Source: Chloroflexota bacterium (GTDB lineage: Bacteria; Chloroflexota; Anaerolineae; Anaerolineales; Anaerolineaceae). Taken from it: a stretch of 5,370 nucleotides of DNA. Location: the NCBI GenBank assembly GCA_021796375.1, contig JAJYJF010000192.1:1-5370 (forward strand). Reading direction: 5' to 3'. Each line of letters starts with the position of its first letter. The stretch's first letter is position 1. The notes beneath the pieces were generated by a model, which saw only the letters and a list, made by a program, of their open reading frames with translations, ran no database searches and was not told the DNA's origin. This document shows, one piece after another, positions 1 to 5,370 of this stretch. The translations under genes were made by a program, and so were the position numbers.

Positions 1-1
1 A

Positions 2-94
2 GGCCAGCTTCCGGATCTCAGCCTAGAGCCGGGTATCCTTGAGCTGTTCGGGGTTTTCTCCTCGCGGAAAAGCGGCCGCAGAGCATTGGAGTAG
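2..94 (+). CDS. Possible 3' end of an upstream gene (partial, uncertain)
   Basis: This frame is open from the window edge to the TAG at 92-94 and would encode about 30 residues, ending in a basic stretch (SSRKSGRRALE). About 70 % of its third codon positions are G or C, as in the real genes here. The stop lies 3 bases before the hydantoinase ATG, the spacing expected inside an operon. The other two forward frames close at 24-26 and 40-42 and could equally be the true gene end. Thirty open codons is not rare at this base composition. No family is recognisable. The stretch may simply be untranslated leader. Confidence 0.25.
   Translation, partial: GQLPDLSLEPGILELFGVFSSRKSGRRALE
88..91 (+). promoter_or_regulatory. 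Ribosome binding site of the hydantoinase gene
   Basis: GGAG lies six bases before the ATG at 98, a normal Shine-Dalgarno spacing. An in-frame TAG at 92-94 rules out any more upstream start, so site and stop together fix the start codon. Confidence 0.75.
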
Positions 95-97
95 TGG

Positions 98-1513
98 ATG
101 ACAAAAGTAATCCGCGCGGGCACGATCACCACCGCATCCGAAACCTATACCGCGGATATTCTGATCGAGGGCGAGAAAATCGCATCGATCGGTCAAAACC
201 TGACCCCCCCGGGGGCGGAAATCATCGACGCTTCGGGAAAGCTGGTCTTGCCGGGCGGGGTGGACCCCCACGCGCACTTCGACCTGCCCATGGCCGGCAC
301 GGTCACCGCCGATGATCATTATACCGGGCTCAAAGCGGCCGCCTTTGGCGGCACCACGACCGTCCTGGATTTTACCTCCCAGGATTCCGACGACCTGGGC
401 GCGGTCCTGGATGCTTGGCACGCCAAAGCCGCCAAGGCGGCCGTCGATATCGGCGTGCATATGAATATCACCCATTTCACCCCGGAGGTCGCCCGGCAGA
501 TCCCCCACCTGGCGGAGCGCGGGGTGACCAGCCTCAAAGTGTTTACCGCCTACAACGGGCGGCTGCGCCTGGGGGACGGCGATATCTTTCAGGTGATGCG
601 CATCGCCCGGGAAAGCGGGCTGCTCACCATGGTGCACGCGGAGAACGGCGACGCGATCGACATCCTCATCGCGGAGGCGCTGGCCGCCGGGCACACCAGC
701 CCGGAATGGCACGCGCTCACCCGGCCTGCCTGGGGCGCGGTCGAGGCTGTGCTGCGCAGCTCGGCTCTGGCCGCCCAGGCGCAGGCGCCGCTCTACATCG
801 TGCACATGAATGCCGCGGGTGAGGTGGACCAGCTGGCTTACGCGCGGGAGCACGGCCTGCCGGTGATGGGTGAGACCTGCCCGCAGTACCTGTTCTTTAC
901 AGCAGACCACCTGCGCCGCCCGGATGGCGCCAAGTGGGTCTGCTCCCCGCCCGTGCGGAGCGCAGAGGATAACGCCCGCCTCTGGCAGGGCCTGGCGGAC
1001 GGCGCCATTCAGACCATCGGCACCGACCACTGCTCGTTCTTCTTCGATGGCGCCAGGCCGATCCTCTACGAAGGCCAGCCGGTCGCCATCCCCGGCAAGG
1101 AGCTCGGCCGCGACGACTTCACCAAGATCCCCAACGGGCTGCCCGGGGTGGGGGACCGGCTTCCCATCCTGTGGACGTACGGGGTCCGCGCCGGAAAGCT
1201 CAGCGCCAACCAGTTCGTCGCCCTCACGAGCACCAACCCGGCCAAGATCTTTGGGCTCTATCCGCGCAAAGGCAGCCTGGCGCCCGGGGCGGATGCCGAC
1301 CTGGTCATCTGGGATCCGGAGAAGCGGATCACCTACGGGGTAGCCCATGCCCAGCACCGCACCGATTACAATCTGTATGAAAACTGGGAGCTGGTGGGCT
1401 ACCCGGAAAAAGTATTCCTGCGCGGCGAGCTGATCGTGGACCGCGAACAGTGGCTGGGCCGCCCGGGGATCGGCCGCTTTATCCCCGGCCAACCTTTCGC
1501 GTCCATTTTGTAA
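98..1513 (+). CDS. hydA: D-hydantoinase / dihydropyrimidinase, complete
   Basis: A 471-residue cytoplasmic cyclic amidohydrolase of the usual family length (about 460-480). Members hydrolyse the ring of dihydropyrimidines or 5-substituted hydantoins to N-carbamoyl amino acids, in reductive pyrimidine breakdown or hydantoin use. All six ligands of the binuclear metal centre are visible: H58 and H60 (DPHAHFD), the lysine to be carbamylated K147 (SLKVFTAY), H180 (MVHAEN), H236 (IVHMNAAG) and D310 (GTDHCSF). Tyr152, Ser283 (CSPP) and Asn346 (KIPNG) match the substrate-binding residues. The C-terminal sandwich segment (NPAKIFGLYP, then ADADLVIWDP) is intact. The loop text GTVT after HxH looks more like bacterial D-hydantoinases than animal dihydropyrimidinases. 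The D310-N346 spacing is about 14 residues longer than I recall for Bacillus/Thermus enzymes. The substrate is not fixed by the sequence. No other pyrimidine gene lies in the window. Allantoinase or dihydroorotase is less likely from the motif wording. Confidence 0.95.
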   Translation: MTKVIRAGTITTASETYTADILIEGEKIASIGQNLTPPGAEIIDASGKLVLPGGVDPHAHFDLPMAGTVTADDHYTGLKAAAFGGTTTVLDFTSQDSDDLGAVLDAWHAKAAKAAVDIGVHMNITHFTPEVARQIPHLAERGVTSLKVFTAYNGRLRLGDGDIFQVMRIARESGLLTMVHAENGDAIDILIAEALAAGHTSPEWHALTRPAWGAVEAVLRSSALAAQAQAPLYIVHMNAAGEVDQLAYAREHGLPVMGETCPQYLFFTADHLRRPDGAKWVCSPPVRSAEDNARLWQGLADGAIQTIGTDHCSFFFDGARPILYEGQPVAIPGKELGRDDFTKIPNGLPGVGDRLPILWTYGVRAGKLSANQFVALTSTNPAKIFGLYPRKGSLAPGADADLVIWDPEKRITYGVAHAQHRTDYNLYENWELVGYPEKVFLRGELIVDREQWLGRPGIGRFIPGQPFASIL

Positions 1514-1562
1514 TCGAACCTCTGGCGCTCCTCGACGAACGCCTTGCGGAAAAATCCTCACC
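1514..1562 (+). other. Short gap between the hydantoinase and the membrane operon
   Basis: The gap is 49 bases. It contains no convincing hairpin with a T-run and no good -10/-35 pair, so the membrane genes may be read through from the hydantoinase gene or start at an unrecognised promoter. The only ribosome-binding candidate for the next gene is a purine tract GCGGAAAAA at 1546-1554, eight bases before the ATG, which is a weak Shine-Dalgarno match. Confidence 0.4.
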
Positions 1563-3173
1563 ATGCTGATCTCCCTTCCGATTGGGATCCTGCTTGCAGC
1601 CGGGCTGGTGATCCTGGGTGTGCGCTGGATCTGGCCCAGGTTCCCCTACACGTGGCTGATCGCAGCCGCCTCAGCCGGTTTGTGCTGGCTGCTGACCATT
1701 TACCTGCGGCTGCGCCTTCCCAGCACGCTCAGCTTCCCCGCCTGGAAGCCGGCCGATCTCTTCCACAGCTCGCCTGTAATCGTGCTGGATTTCGTCTCCT
1801 GGCCGTTCGCGCTGGCGCTGGCCAGCCTGGTTCTGGCTGAAATTTTAACCGGGGTCGCCCGGACGCAGCCACAGCCTGGCCCTTCCTCCTGGGTGGCGGC
1901 GGTCGCCCTGGGGGGGTTAGGCCTGTTCGGGGTAATGTCCGGGAACCCGCTGACCCTGCTGCTTGCCTGGGGCGCCGCCGACCTGTGCGAGATTACCATC
2001 GTCCTGTTCAACGTGCATACGCGCGAGATGAGCTCGCGGTCGGTAGCTGCTTACGCGGCAAAATCCGCCGGGCTGTTTTTTGCGCTGTGGGCTGTCCTCA
2101 CCAGCCGCACCCACGGGCCCTCGCTGACGTGGGAGATGATCCAGCCCGGCGCGGCATTGTTCTTGCTGCTCGCGGCGGCATTGAGGTTGGGGGTCCTCCC
2201 CCTGCACCTGCCATTTCCTACCGATCCCGGGATTCGCCGCGGCCTGGGGACCCTGCTCCGGCTGATCCCGGCGGCTTCCAGCCTGATGCTGCTGGCGAGA
2301 CTGCCCACGACGGTGGCCCAGGAGCCCTGGGCGAATCTACTGGTCGGGTTCGCCGCCCTGGCCGGGCTGTACGCTTCGATCATGTGGACCCTGGCGGAGA
2401 ACGAAATCAGCGGGCGCCCCTACTGGCTCATCGGCGCGTCTTCGCTCGCGGTGATCTCGGCCCTGCACGGCCAGCCCGGCGCCAGCCTTGCCTGGGGGTT
2501 GGTCCTGCTGATTTCCGGAGGGCTGATCTTTCTTTACTCTGCCCACGGGAAGCGCAGCGCGCTCTTCTGGGTTTTGGCGGCCGCGTGCATCGCCGGGCTG
2601 CCGTTTACCCCCGCAGCCGGGGGTTGGGCCGGGCTGGTTGGGGGTGCGTTCTCCTTCTGGAATATCCTGACGGTGCTGACCGTCGAATTTTTAATCTTTG
2701 GCTTTATCCGGCACGCGACCCGCGCATCGGATGACTTATCCCAGATGGAGCGCTGGGTCCAGTCGATCTACCCGTCCGGGCTGGTGGTGCTGGTCGCCTC
2801 CGAGCTGTTCCTCGGATACAAGGGCTGGGAGGGCTCGTTCACCGCCGGAACCTGGTGGGTGAGCGTCCCGGTCGCGGCGATCATCCTCTGGCTGAGCGTC
2901 TGGTGGGCGTATCGGAGGGGGCGGGCGGGATCCGGGCAGCTGAGCGTCCCGGTACCCGGCTGGGCCTACACCACGGCCGTCCAGGGATTGAACGGTCTCA
3001 CCGGCGTCCTGAGGCTGGAATGGGTTTACCGCCTCCTCTGGAGGGCGCTGGTACAGGTCGATCGAATCCTGTCTGCGCTGACCACAATTTTTGAAGGAGA
3101 CGGCGGGGTTTTGTGGGCGCTCCTCCTGATGACCGTGATCGTTACCCTGCTCCAGGTGAGGGTGGGTCCGTGA
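1563..3173 (+). CDS. Degenerate NuoL/HyfB/MrpA-like antiporter subunit
   Basis: A 536-residue, very hydrophobic inner-membrane protein with about 14-16 predicted helices. It looks like the Proton_antipo_M superfamily (NuoL/M/N, HyfB/F, MrpA/D), whose members move protons across the membrane in complex I, group 4 hydrogenases or Mrp antiporters. Family traces are LLLAWGAADLCE (131-143) at the TM5 position, ALRLGVLPLH (206-215) at the TM7 position and AGLPFTPAAGG (344-354) at the TM12 position. The key residues differ: Gly137 for the TM5 Glu, Arg208 for the TM7 Lys, and no Lys after the TM12 loop. Asp140 and Glu143 sit close to the missing Glu. The end (about 467-508) is a long amphipathic, Trp/Arg/Leu-rich stretch followed by a final helix (515-531), recalling the lateral helix and last helix of NuoL but much shorter. 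The only nearby start is ATG 1563, with a weak ribosome site. The stop overlaps the next start by four bases (GTGA). Family membership is fairly safe; the exact subfamily and pumping ability are not. Confidence 0.75.
   Translation: MLISLPIGILLAAGLVILGVRWIWPRFPYTWLIAAASAGLCWLLTIYLRLRLPSTLSFPAWKPADLFHSSPVIVLDFVSWPFALALASLVLAEILTGVARTQPQPGPSSWVAAVALGGLGLFGVMSGNPLTLLLAWGAADLCEITIVLFNVHTREMSSRSVAAYAAKSAGLFFALWAVLTSRTHGPSLTWEMIQPGAALFLLLAAALRLGVLPLHLPFPTDPGIRRGLGTLLRLIPAASSLMLLARLPTTVAQEPWANLLVGFAALAGLYASIMWTLAENEISGRPYWLIGASSLAVISALHGQPGASLAWGLVLLISGGLIFLYSAHGKRSALFWVLAAACIAGLPFTPAAGGWAGLVGGAFSFWNILTVLTVEFLIFGFIRHATRASDDLSQMERWVQSIYPSGLVVLVASELFLGYKGWEGSFTAGTWWVSVPVAAIILWLSVWWAYRRGRAGSGQLSVPVPGWAYTTAVQGLNGLTGVLRLEWVYRLLWRALVQVDRILSALTTIFEGDGGVLWALLLMTVIVTLLQVRVGP
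3154..3161 (+). promoter_or_regulatory. Ribosome binding site deciding a GTG start
   Basis: AGGTGAGG, a good match to the 16S rRNA tail, lies eight bases before the GTG at 3170. It sits within the last codons of the preceding gene. It supports the overlapping GTG start over the upstream ATG 3113 and the downstream ATG 3188. Confidence 0.65.
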
Positions 3174-3760
3174 GCTCGAATCTGGTGATGCAGGCTGCGG
3201 TCGGGCTGCTGGCAGTGACCTCGGTGATGCTGCTGATCAGCCGCGATTGGCGCTACAGCCTGGCGGCGCTCGGCTGCCAGTACATCGGGGTGGCGCTGCT
3301 GGTGAGCATGCAGTGGCCGGTGGGCATGGCGCTGATCAAGCTCGTCGTCGGATGGATGACCGGGGCGACCCTGGGCTTCACCCAATTCAGCGTAAAAGAC
3401 CGGGGGGAAGAGACCTCCTGGCCGCGGGGATGGGTGTTCCGGCTGGGGGCCGCAGCCCTGGTGATGCTGGTTGTTTTTTCGGTTGCCCCACAGATGAACA
3501 CCTGGTTGACGACCGTATCCCCACCCCAGGTCGAGGGCGGCCTGCTGCTCCTGGCGATGGGGCTGCTCCAGCTGGGGATGACGGCCAAACCTTTTCGGGT
3601 CATCCTCGGCCTGCTCACGTTCCTTTCGGGTTTCGAGATCATTTATTCGGCGGTGGAGGTTTCGATCCTGGTCGCGGGCCTGCTCGCCGCCGTGAATCTG
3701 AGCCTGGCGCTGGTCGGCACCTATTTGATCGCCTATTCCTCCGCGGAAAAAAGCCCATGA
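3170..3760 (+). CDS. NuoK/HyfE-like small membrane subunit
   Basis: A 196-residue membrane protein starting at GTG 3170, in a GTGA overlap with the previous stop. The frame is open upstream to ATG 3113, but that start adds a hydrophilic tail lying inside the preceding gene. There are about six helices in two halves. Residues 7-73 form helices with Lys57 in an ALIKLVVGWMTG segment. After a polar link (74-88) and another helix (89-106), residues 123-190 form a NuoK-like bundle. FLSGFEIIYSAVEV (151-164) closely resembles the NuoK/HyfE helix that carries the essential glutamate (E156 here). The second NuoK glutamate, expected near 173-178, is replaced by an AAVNLS stretch, and E163 is an extra acid. 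The length matches HyfE (about 216) better than NuoK or MrpC (about 100-110). It probably sits between the two large subunits in a membrane complex. The N-terminal half could instead resemble NuoJ or MrpA-tail (DUF4040) proteins. It ends in an ATGA overlap with the next gene. Confidence 0.7.
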   Translation: MSSNLVMQAAVGLLAVTSVMLLISRDWRYSLAALGCQYIGVALLVSMQWPVGMALIKLVVGWMTGATLGFTQFSVKDRGEETSWPRGWVFRLGAAALVMLVVFSVAPQMNTWLTTVSPPQVEGGLLLLAMGLLQLGMTAKPFRVILGLLTFLSGFEIIYSAVEVSILVAGLLAAVNLSLALVGTYLIAYSSAEKSP

Positions 3761-5151
3761 GCACTCCGGTCGTGTGGATTTTCGTCCCTTTTTTGATCGG
3801 CCTGGGGCTGCTCGCCATCCAGAGATACACGCGGCTCTCCCTGCTGGCCGGGGGGATCTGCACCTCCGCGCTGGCATTGTCTGCCAGGCTCCTGCCGATC
3901 GGGCGCACTTTTTTCGTGGGCCCGCTGGCGGTGCGGCTCGCGGATACGCTTGAGATCGCCGGCCGAAGGTTCGTCCTCGGGGAGGCTGCCCGCCCGATTC
4001 TCATCCTGCTCTTCCTCGGGGCGGCATTCTGGTATTTTGGCGCGCTCGCCGCCCGGGTGAACTCATTCTTTGCACCGGTCGGGTTTGCCATGCTGGCTTT
4101 TTTCGTGGCGGCGCTCTCCGTCCAGCCCTTTCTATACTCGGCGCTGCTGATCGAGATGGCTGTGCTCTCCAGCATCCCCCTCCTCGCGCAGCCCCGCCAG
4201 CCGGTCCGCTCGGGGGTAACCCGGTACTTGATCTTCCAGACGACCGCTTTACCGTTCATCCTGTTCACCGGATGGATGCTGACGGGGGTGGAGGCGGGGA
4301 ACGCGGATATCAACCTCCCGCTCCGCGCCGGGATACTGCTCGGGATTGGCTTTGCCCTGCTCCTGGCCGTTTTTCCTTTCCACGCCTGGATCCCGCTCAT
4401 CGCCGAGCAAAGCCATCCATACGCGGCGGCTTTTGTCTTTGTGCTGCTGCAGACCTCGGTGCTGCTGTTTGGCATGGAGCTTTTGAACCAGTTCACCTGG
4501 CTCCGAACCGCTCCGGCGATCAGCGAAATCCTGCGGCTGACCGGTGCGATGATGGTGGTGGCCGGGGGCGTCCTGGCCGCGTTCCAAAACCACCTCGGCC
4601 GGGTTCTTGGATTTGCCGTCGTGTATGAGACCGGGTTTTCGTTGATCGCTGCCAGCCTGGGAGGGATTCCGGGGGTGGAGCTGTTCAGCATGCTGTTCCT
4701 CCCGCGCATCGCAGCTTTCGCTCTCTGGGCGTTGGCGCTCTCGGTCGCCTTACGCGCCTGCGGGAGCCTCTCCCTCGGGCAGCTGAGCGGGGTGGGCAGG
4801 CGGTACCCGCTGGTTTTTGGAGCGATTATCCTGGCGAACCTGAGTCTGGTCAGCATCCCGCTGCTGGCGGGGTTCCCGGTCAAACTTGCGCTGCTGGAAA
4901 CGCTGGCAGTGCAGTTCCCGGTGGTCGCGATCTGGACCCTGCTGGGGATGCTCGGCCTGATGGCGGCCGGATTGCGGGCGCTGGGGGTGTTCACCGCCGG
5001 CGAGCCCGCGAAGAACGAGGCAGCCATCCCAATCTCGACCCAGGGGCTGCTCCTGGTGGGGGTTTTCAGCCTGTTTTTGATCGGGATCCTGCCGCAAATT
5101 TTCCTGACGCCCATGCTGGCTCTTCTGAAGAGCCTGCCCAACCTGTTATAA
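3757..5151 (+). CDS. NuoN/HyfF/MrpD-like proton-antiporter subunit
   Basis: A 464-residue inner-membrane protein with about 14 predicted helices, the topology and approximate length of NuoN (about 485) and MrpD. The start is ATG 3757, overlapping the preceding stop by four bases (ATGA). The frame stays open further upstream, but that part is the neighbouring gene read in another frame. Family landmarks are the TM5 Glu133 in SALLIEMAVLSS, an RYLIF helix start (156-160), PFHAWIP (207-213) of the discontinuous TM7, and the TM12 loop IPLLAGFPVKLALLE with Lys376 retained. The lysine expected five residues before PFH is Leu202. The TM8 entry, usually NLKRLLAYSS, reads HLGRVLGFAVV, so its Lys is Gly281 with Arg282 kept, and the later conserved His is Glu291. 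It would normally conduct protons or cations as part of a complex I-like arm. With these changes the path may be rerouted or inactive. Membership of Proton_antipo_M is clear; the subfamily is open. Confidence 0.85.
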   Translation: MSTPVVWIFVPFLIGLGLLAIQRYTRLSLLAGGICTSALALSARLLPIGRTFFVGPLAVRLADTLEIAGRRFVLGEAARPILILLFLGAAFWYFGALAARVNSFFAPVGFAMLAFFVAALSVQPFLYSALLIEMAVLSSIPLLAQPRQPVRSGVTRYLIFQTTALPFILFTGWMLTGVEAGNADINLPLRAGILLGIGFALLLAVFPFHAWIPLIAEQSHPYAAAFVFVLLQTSVLLFGMELLNQFTWLRTAPAISEILRLTGAMMVVAGGVLAAFQNHLGRVLGFAVVYETGFSLIAASLGGIPGVELFSMLFLPRIAAFALWALALSVALRACGSLSLGQLSGVGRRYPLVFGAIILANLSLVSIPLLAGFPVKLALLETLAVQFPVVAIWTLLGMLGLMAAGLRALGVFTAGEPAKNEAAIPISTQGLLLVGVFSLFLIGILPQIFLTPMLALLKSLPNLL

Positions 5152-5152
5152 T
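5123..5152 (+). promoter_or_regulatory. Extended -10 promoter overlapping the stop codon
   Basis: TATAAT at 5147-5152 is a perfect sigma-70-type -10 box and is preceded by TG at 5144-5145, making it an extended -10. The TAA stop of the NuoN-like gene (5149-5151) lies inside it. A weak -35 candidate, TTCTGA at 5123-5128, stands 18 bases upstream, and an extended -10 needs little from it. Transcription would start near 5159, leaving a leader of about 48 bases before the ATG at 5207. It is the best promoter match I see in the window. It suggests that the coiled-coil gene is expressed separately from the membrane operon. Confidence 0.6.
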
Positions 5153-5192
5153 TCGGTGCAATCAGGTCGATTTTCCCCCGCAGTGCGGAGTT

Positions 5193-5196
5193 GAGG
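5193..5196 (+). promoter_or_regulatory. Ribosome binding site of the coiled-coil gene
   Basis: GAGG (within TTGAGGAT) lies ten bases before the ATG at 5207. The spacing is slightly long but usable. It supports this start over later codons. Confidence 0.55.
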
Positions 5197-5206
5197 ATTT
5201 AACTTT

Positions 5207-5370
5207 ATGGAACTGGAACAGCTAGTAAAGCGCTTGGAGTGGCTCGAAGATGAACGCCGCCGGGATAAATCCGCCATCGCTTCCCTCGAAGGCCGGCTGC
5301 TGGCGATCGAGGGCGGTCTTCCGGCGGTGCAGCAGCAGTTGAAAGAGCTGGCGGGGGACATCGCCAGGCT
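5207..5370 (+). CDS. Coiled-coil protein, 5' part only
   Basis: The frame starts at ATG 5207 and runs open past the window edge; 54 full codons are visible. The product begins MELEQLVKRLEWLEDERRRD and is rich in Glu, Arg, Lys, Leu and Gln. Leu, Ile and Val recur at three- and four-residue intervals (L3, L6, L10, L13, then I24, L27, L31, I34, and L38, V41, L45, L48, I52), the pattern of a coiled coil. A Gly-Gly-Leu-Pro break at 36-39 separates two segments. There is no signal peptide or membrane helix in the visible part, so a cytoplasmic protein is likely. It has its own promoter and ribosome site and is probably not part of the membrane complex. No family can be assigned from this fragment; a structural or DNA/chromosome-associated coiled-coil protein is only a guess. 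Confidence 0.8.
   Translation, partial: MELEQLVKRLEWLEDERRRDKSAIASLEGRLLAIEGGLPAVQQQLKELAGDIAR

Noticed and set aside
204..215. C7G5 run (CCCCCCCGGGGG) inside the hydantoinase gene as a possible slippage or phase-variation tract
   Set aside because: The reading frame is intact across it and encodes a normal loop (LTPPGA). The tracts are short, and G+C-rich genes often contain such runs.
1509..1514. TGTAAT as a -10 box for the membrane operon
   Set aside because: It lacks the critical A at position 2, and no -35 lies at suitable spacing.
23..1564. 513-codon open frame on the - strand opposite the hydantoinase gene
   Set aside because: It is an antisense shadow produced by strong G/C third-position bias. 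The + strand product has all family motifs, whereas the antisense product is low-complexity, rich in Gly/Arg/Pro, with no recognisable domain.
2860..2953. 13-bp direct repeat TGAGCGTCCCGGT at 2860-2872 and 2941-2953
   Set aside because: Both copies lie in the same reading frame of a membrane gene and encode SVPV in each case. They look like codon-level coincidence rather than a mobile or regulatory element.
3113..3169. Upstream ATG 3113 start for the small membrane subunit
   Set aside because: It would add 19 polar residues, overlap the preceding gene by about 60 bases and ignore the good ribosome site before GTG 3170.
3247..3756. In-frame extension of the NuoN-like gene upstream to ATG 3247
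   Set aside because: The extension is a Gly/Arg/Pro-rich translation of the NuoK/HyfE-like gene in the wrong frame. ATG 3757, with its ATGA overlap and an immediate membrane helix, is the credible start.
3639..5141. 500-codon open frame on the - strand opposite the NuoN-like gene
   Set aside because: Its product is Ser/Arg/Pro-rich without a domain, as expected when a Leu/Ala-rich membrane gene is read backwards. The + strand frame has clear family landmarks and an operon overlap.
5152..5206. Possible terminator after the membrane operon (CCGCAGTGCGG near 5178-5188)
   Set aside because: Only a three-pair stem is possible with a workable loop, and no T-run follows it.

Overview
The window is a G+C-rich bacterial segment (roughly 60-65 % G+C by eye) with densely packed genes, all on the + strand. 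It holds one soluble enzyme gene, three tightly linked membrane-protein genes and the beginning of a coiled-coil protein gene. There is no rRNA, tRNA, insertion sequence or CRISPR array. The taxon cannot be read directly. The codon bias, the GTG start and the style of the complex-I-like genes would fit a Chloroflexota (Anaerolineae-like) genome, but this is a weak inference.

Layout: positions 1-97 hold a leader that may include the last codons of an upstream gene. Positions 98-1513 encode a complete cyclic amidohydrolase of the D-hydantoinase/dihydropyrimidinase family with every metal ligand present. After a 49-bp gap come three genes joined by 4-bp stop/start overlaps. The first (1563-3173) is a large, degenerate antiporter-like protein (NuoL/HyfB/MrpA type). 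The second (3170-3760) is a small NuoK/HyfE-like protein. The third (3757-5151) is a NuoN/HyfF/MrpD-like protein. The last codons of the third gene carry an extended -10 promoter that probably drives the next gene (5207 to the window edge), a charged coiled-coil protein cut off by the window.

The three membrane genes look like part of the proton-pumping arm of complex I, group 4 hydrogenases or Mrp antiporters. Within the window they are flanked by unrelated genes, with no quinone-, hydrogenase- or Fe-S-subunit gene beside them. Several residues central to proton transfer in the classical subunits are changed. The NuoL-like protein has Gly for the TM5 Glu, Arg for the TM7 Lys and no TM12 Lys. 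The NuoN-like protein has Leu for the TM7 Lys but keeps the TM5 Glu and the TM12 Lys. The small subunit keeps one of the two NuoK glutamates. This compact, divergent three-gene module is the most interesting content. It could be an orphan membrane arm that partners with proteins encoded elsewhere, or a divergent cation/proton transporter. The hydantoinase shares its strand but has no obvious functional link to it.
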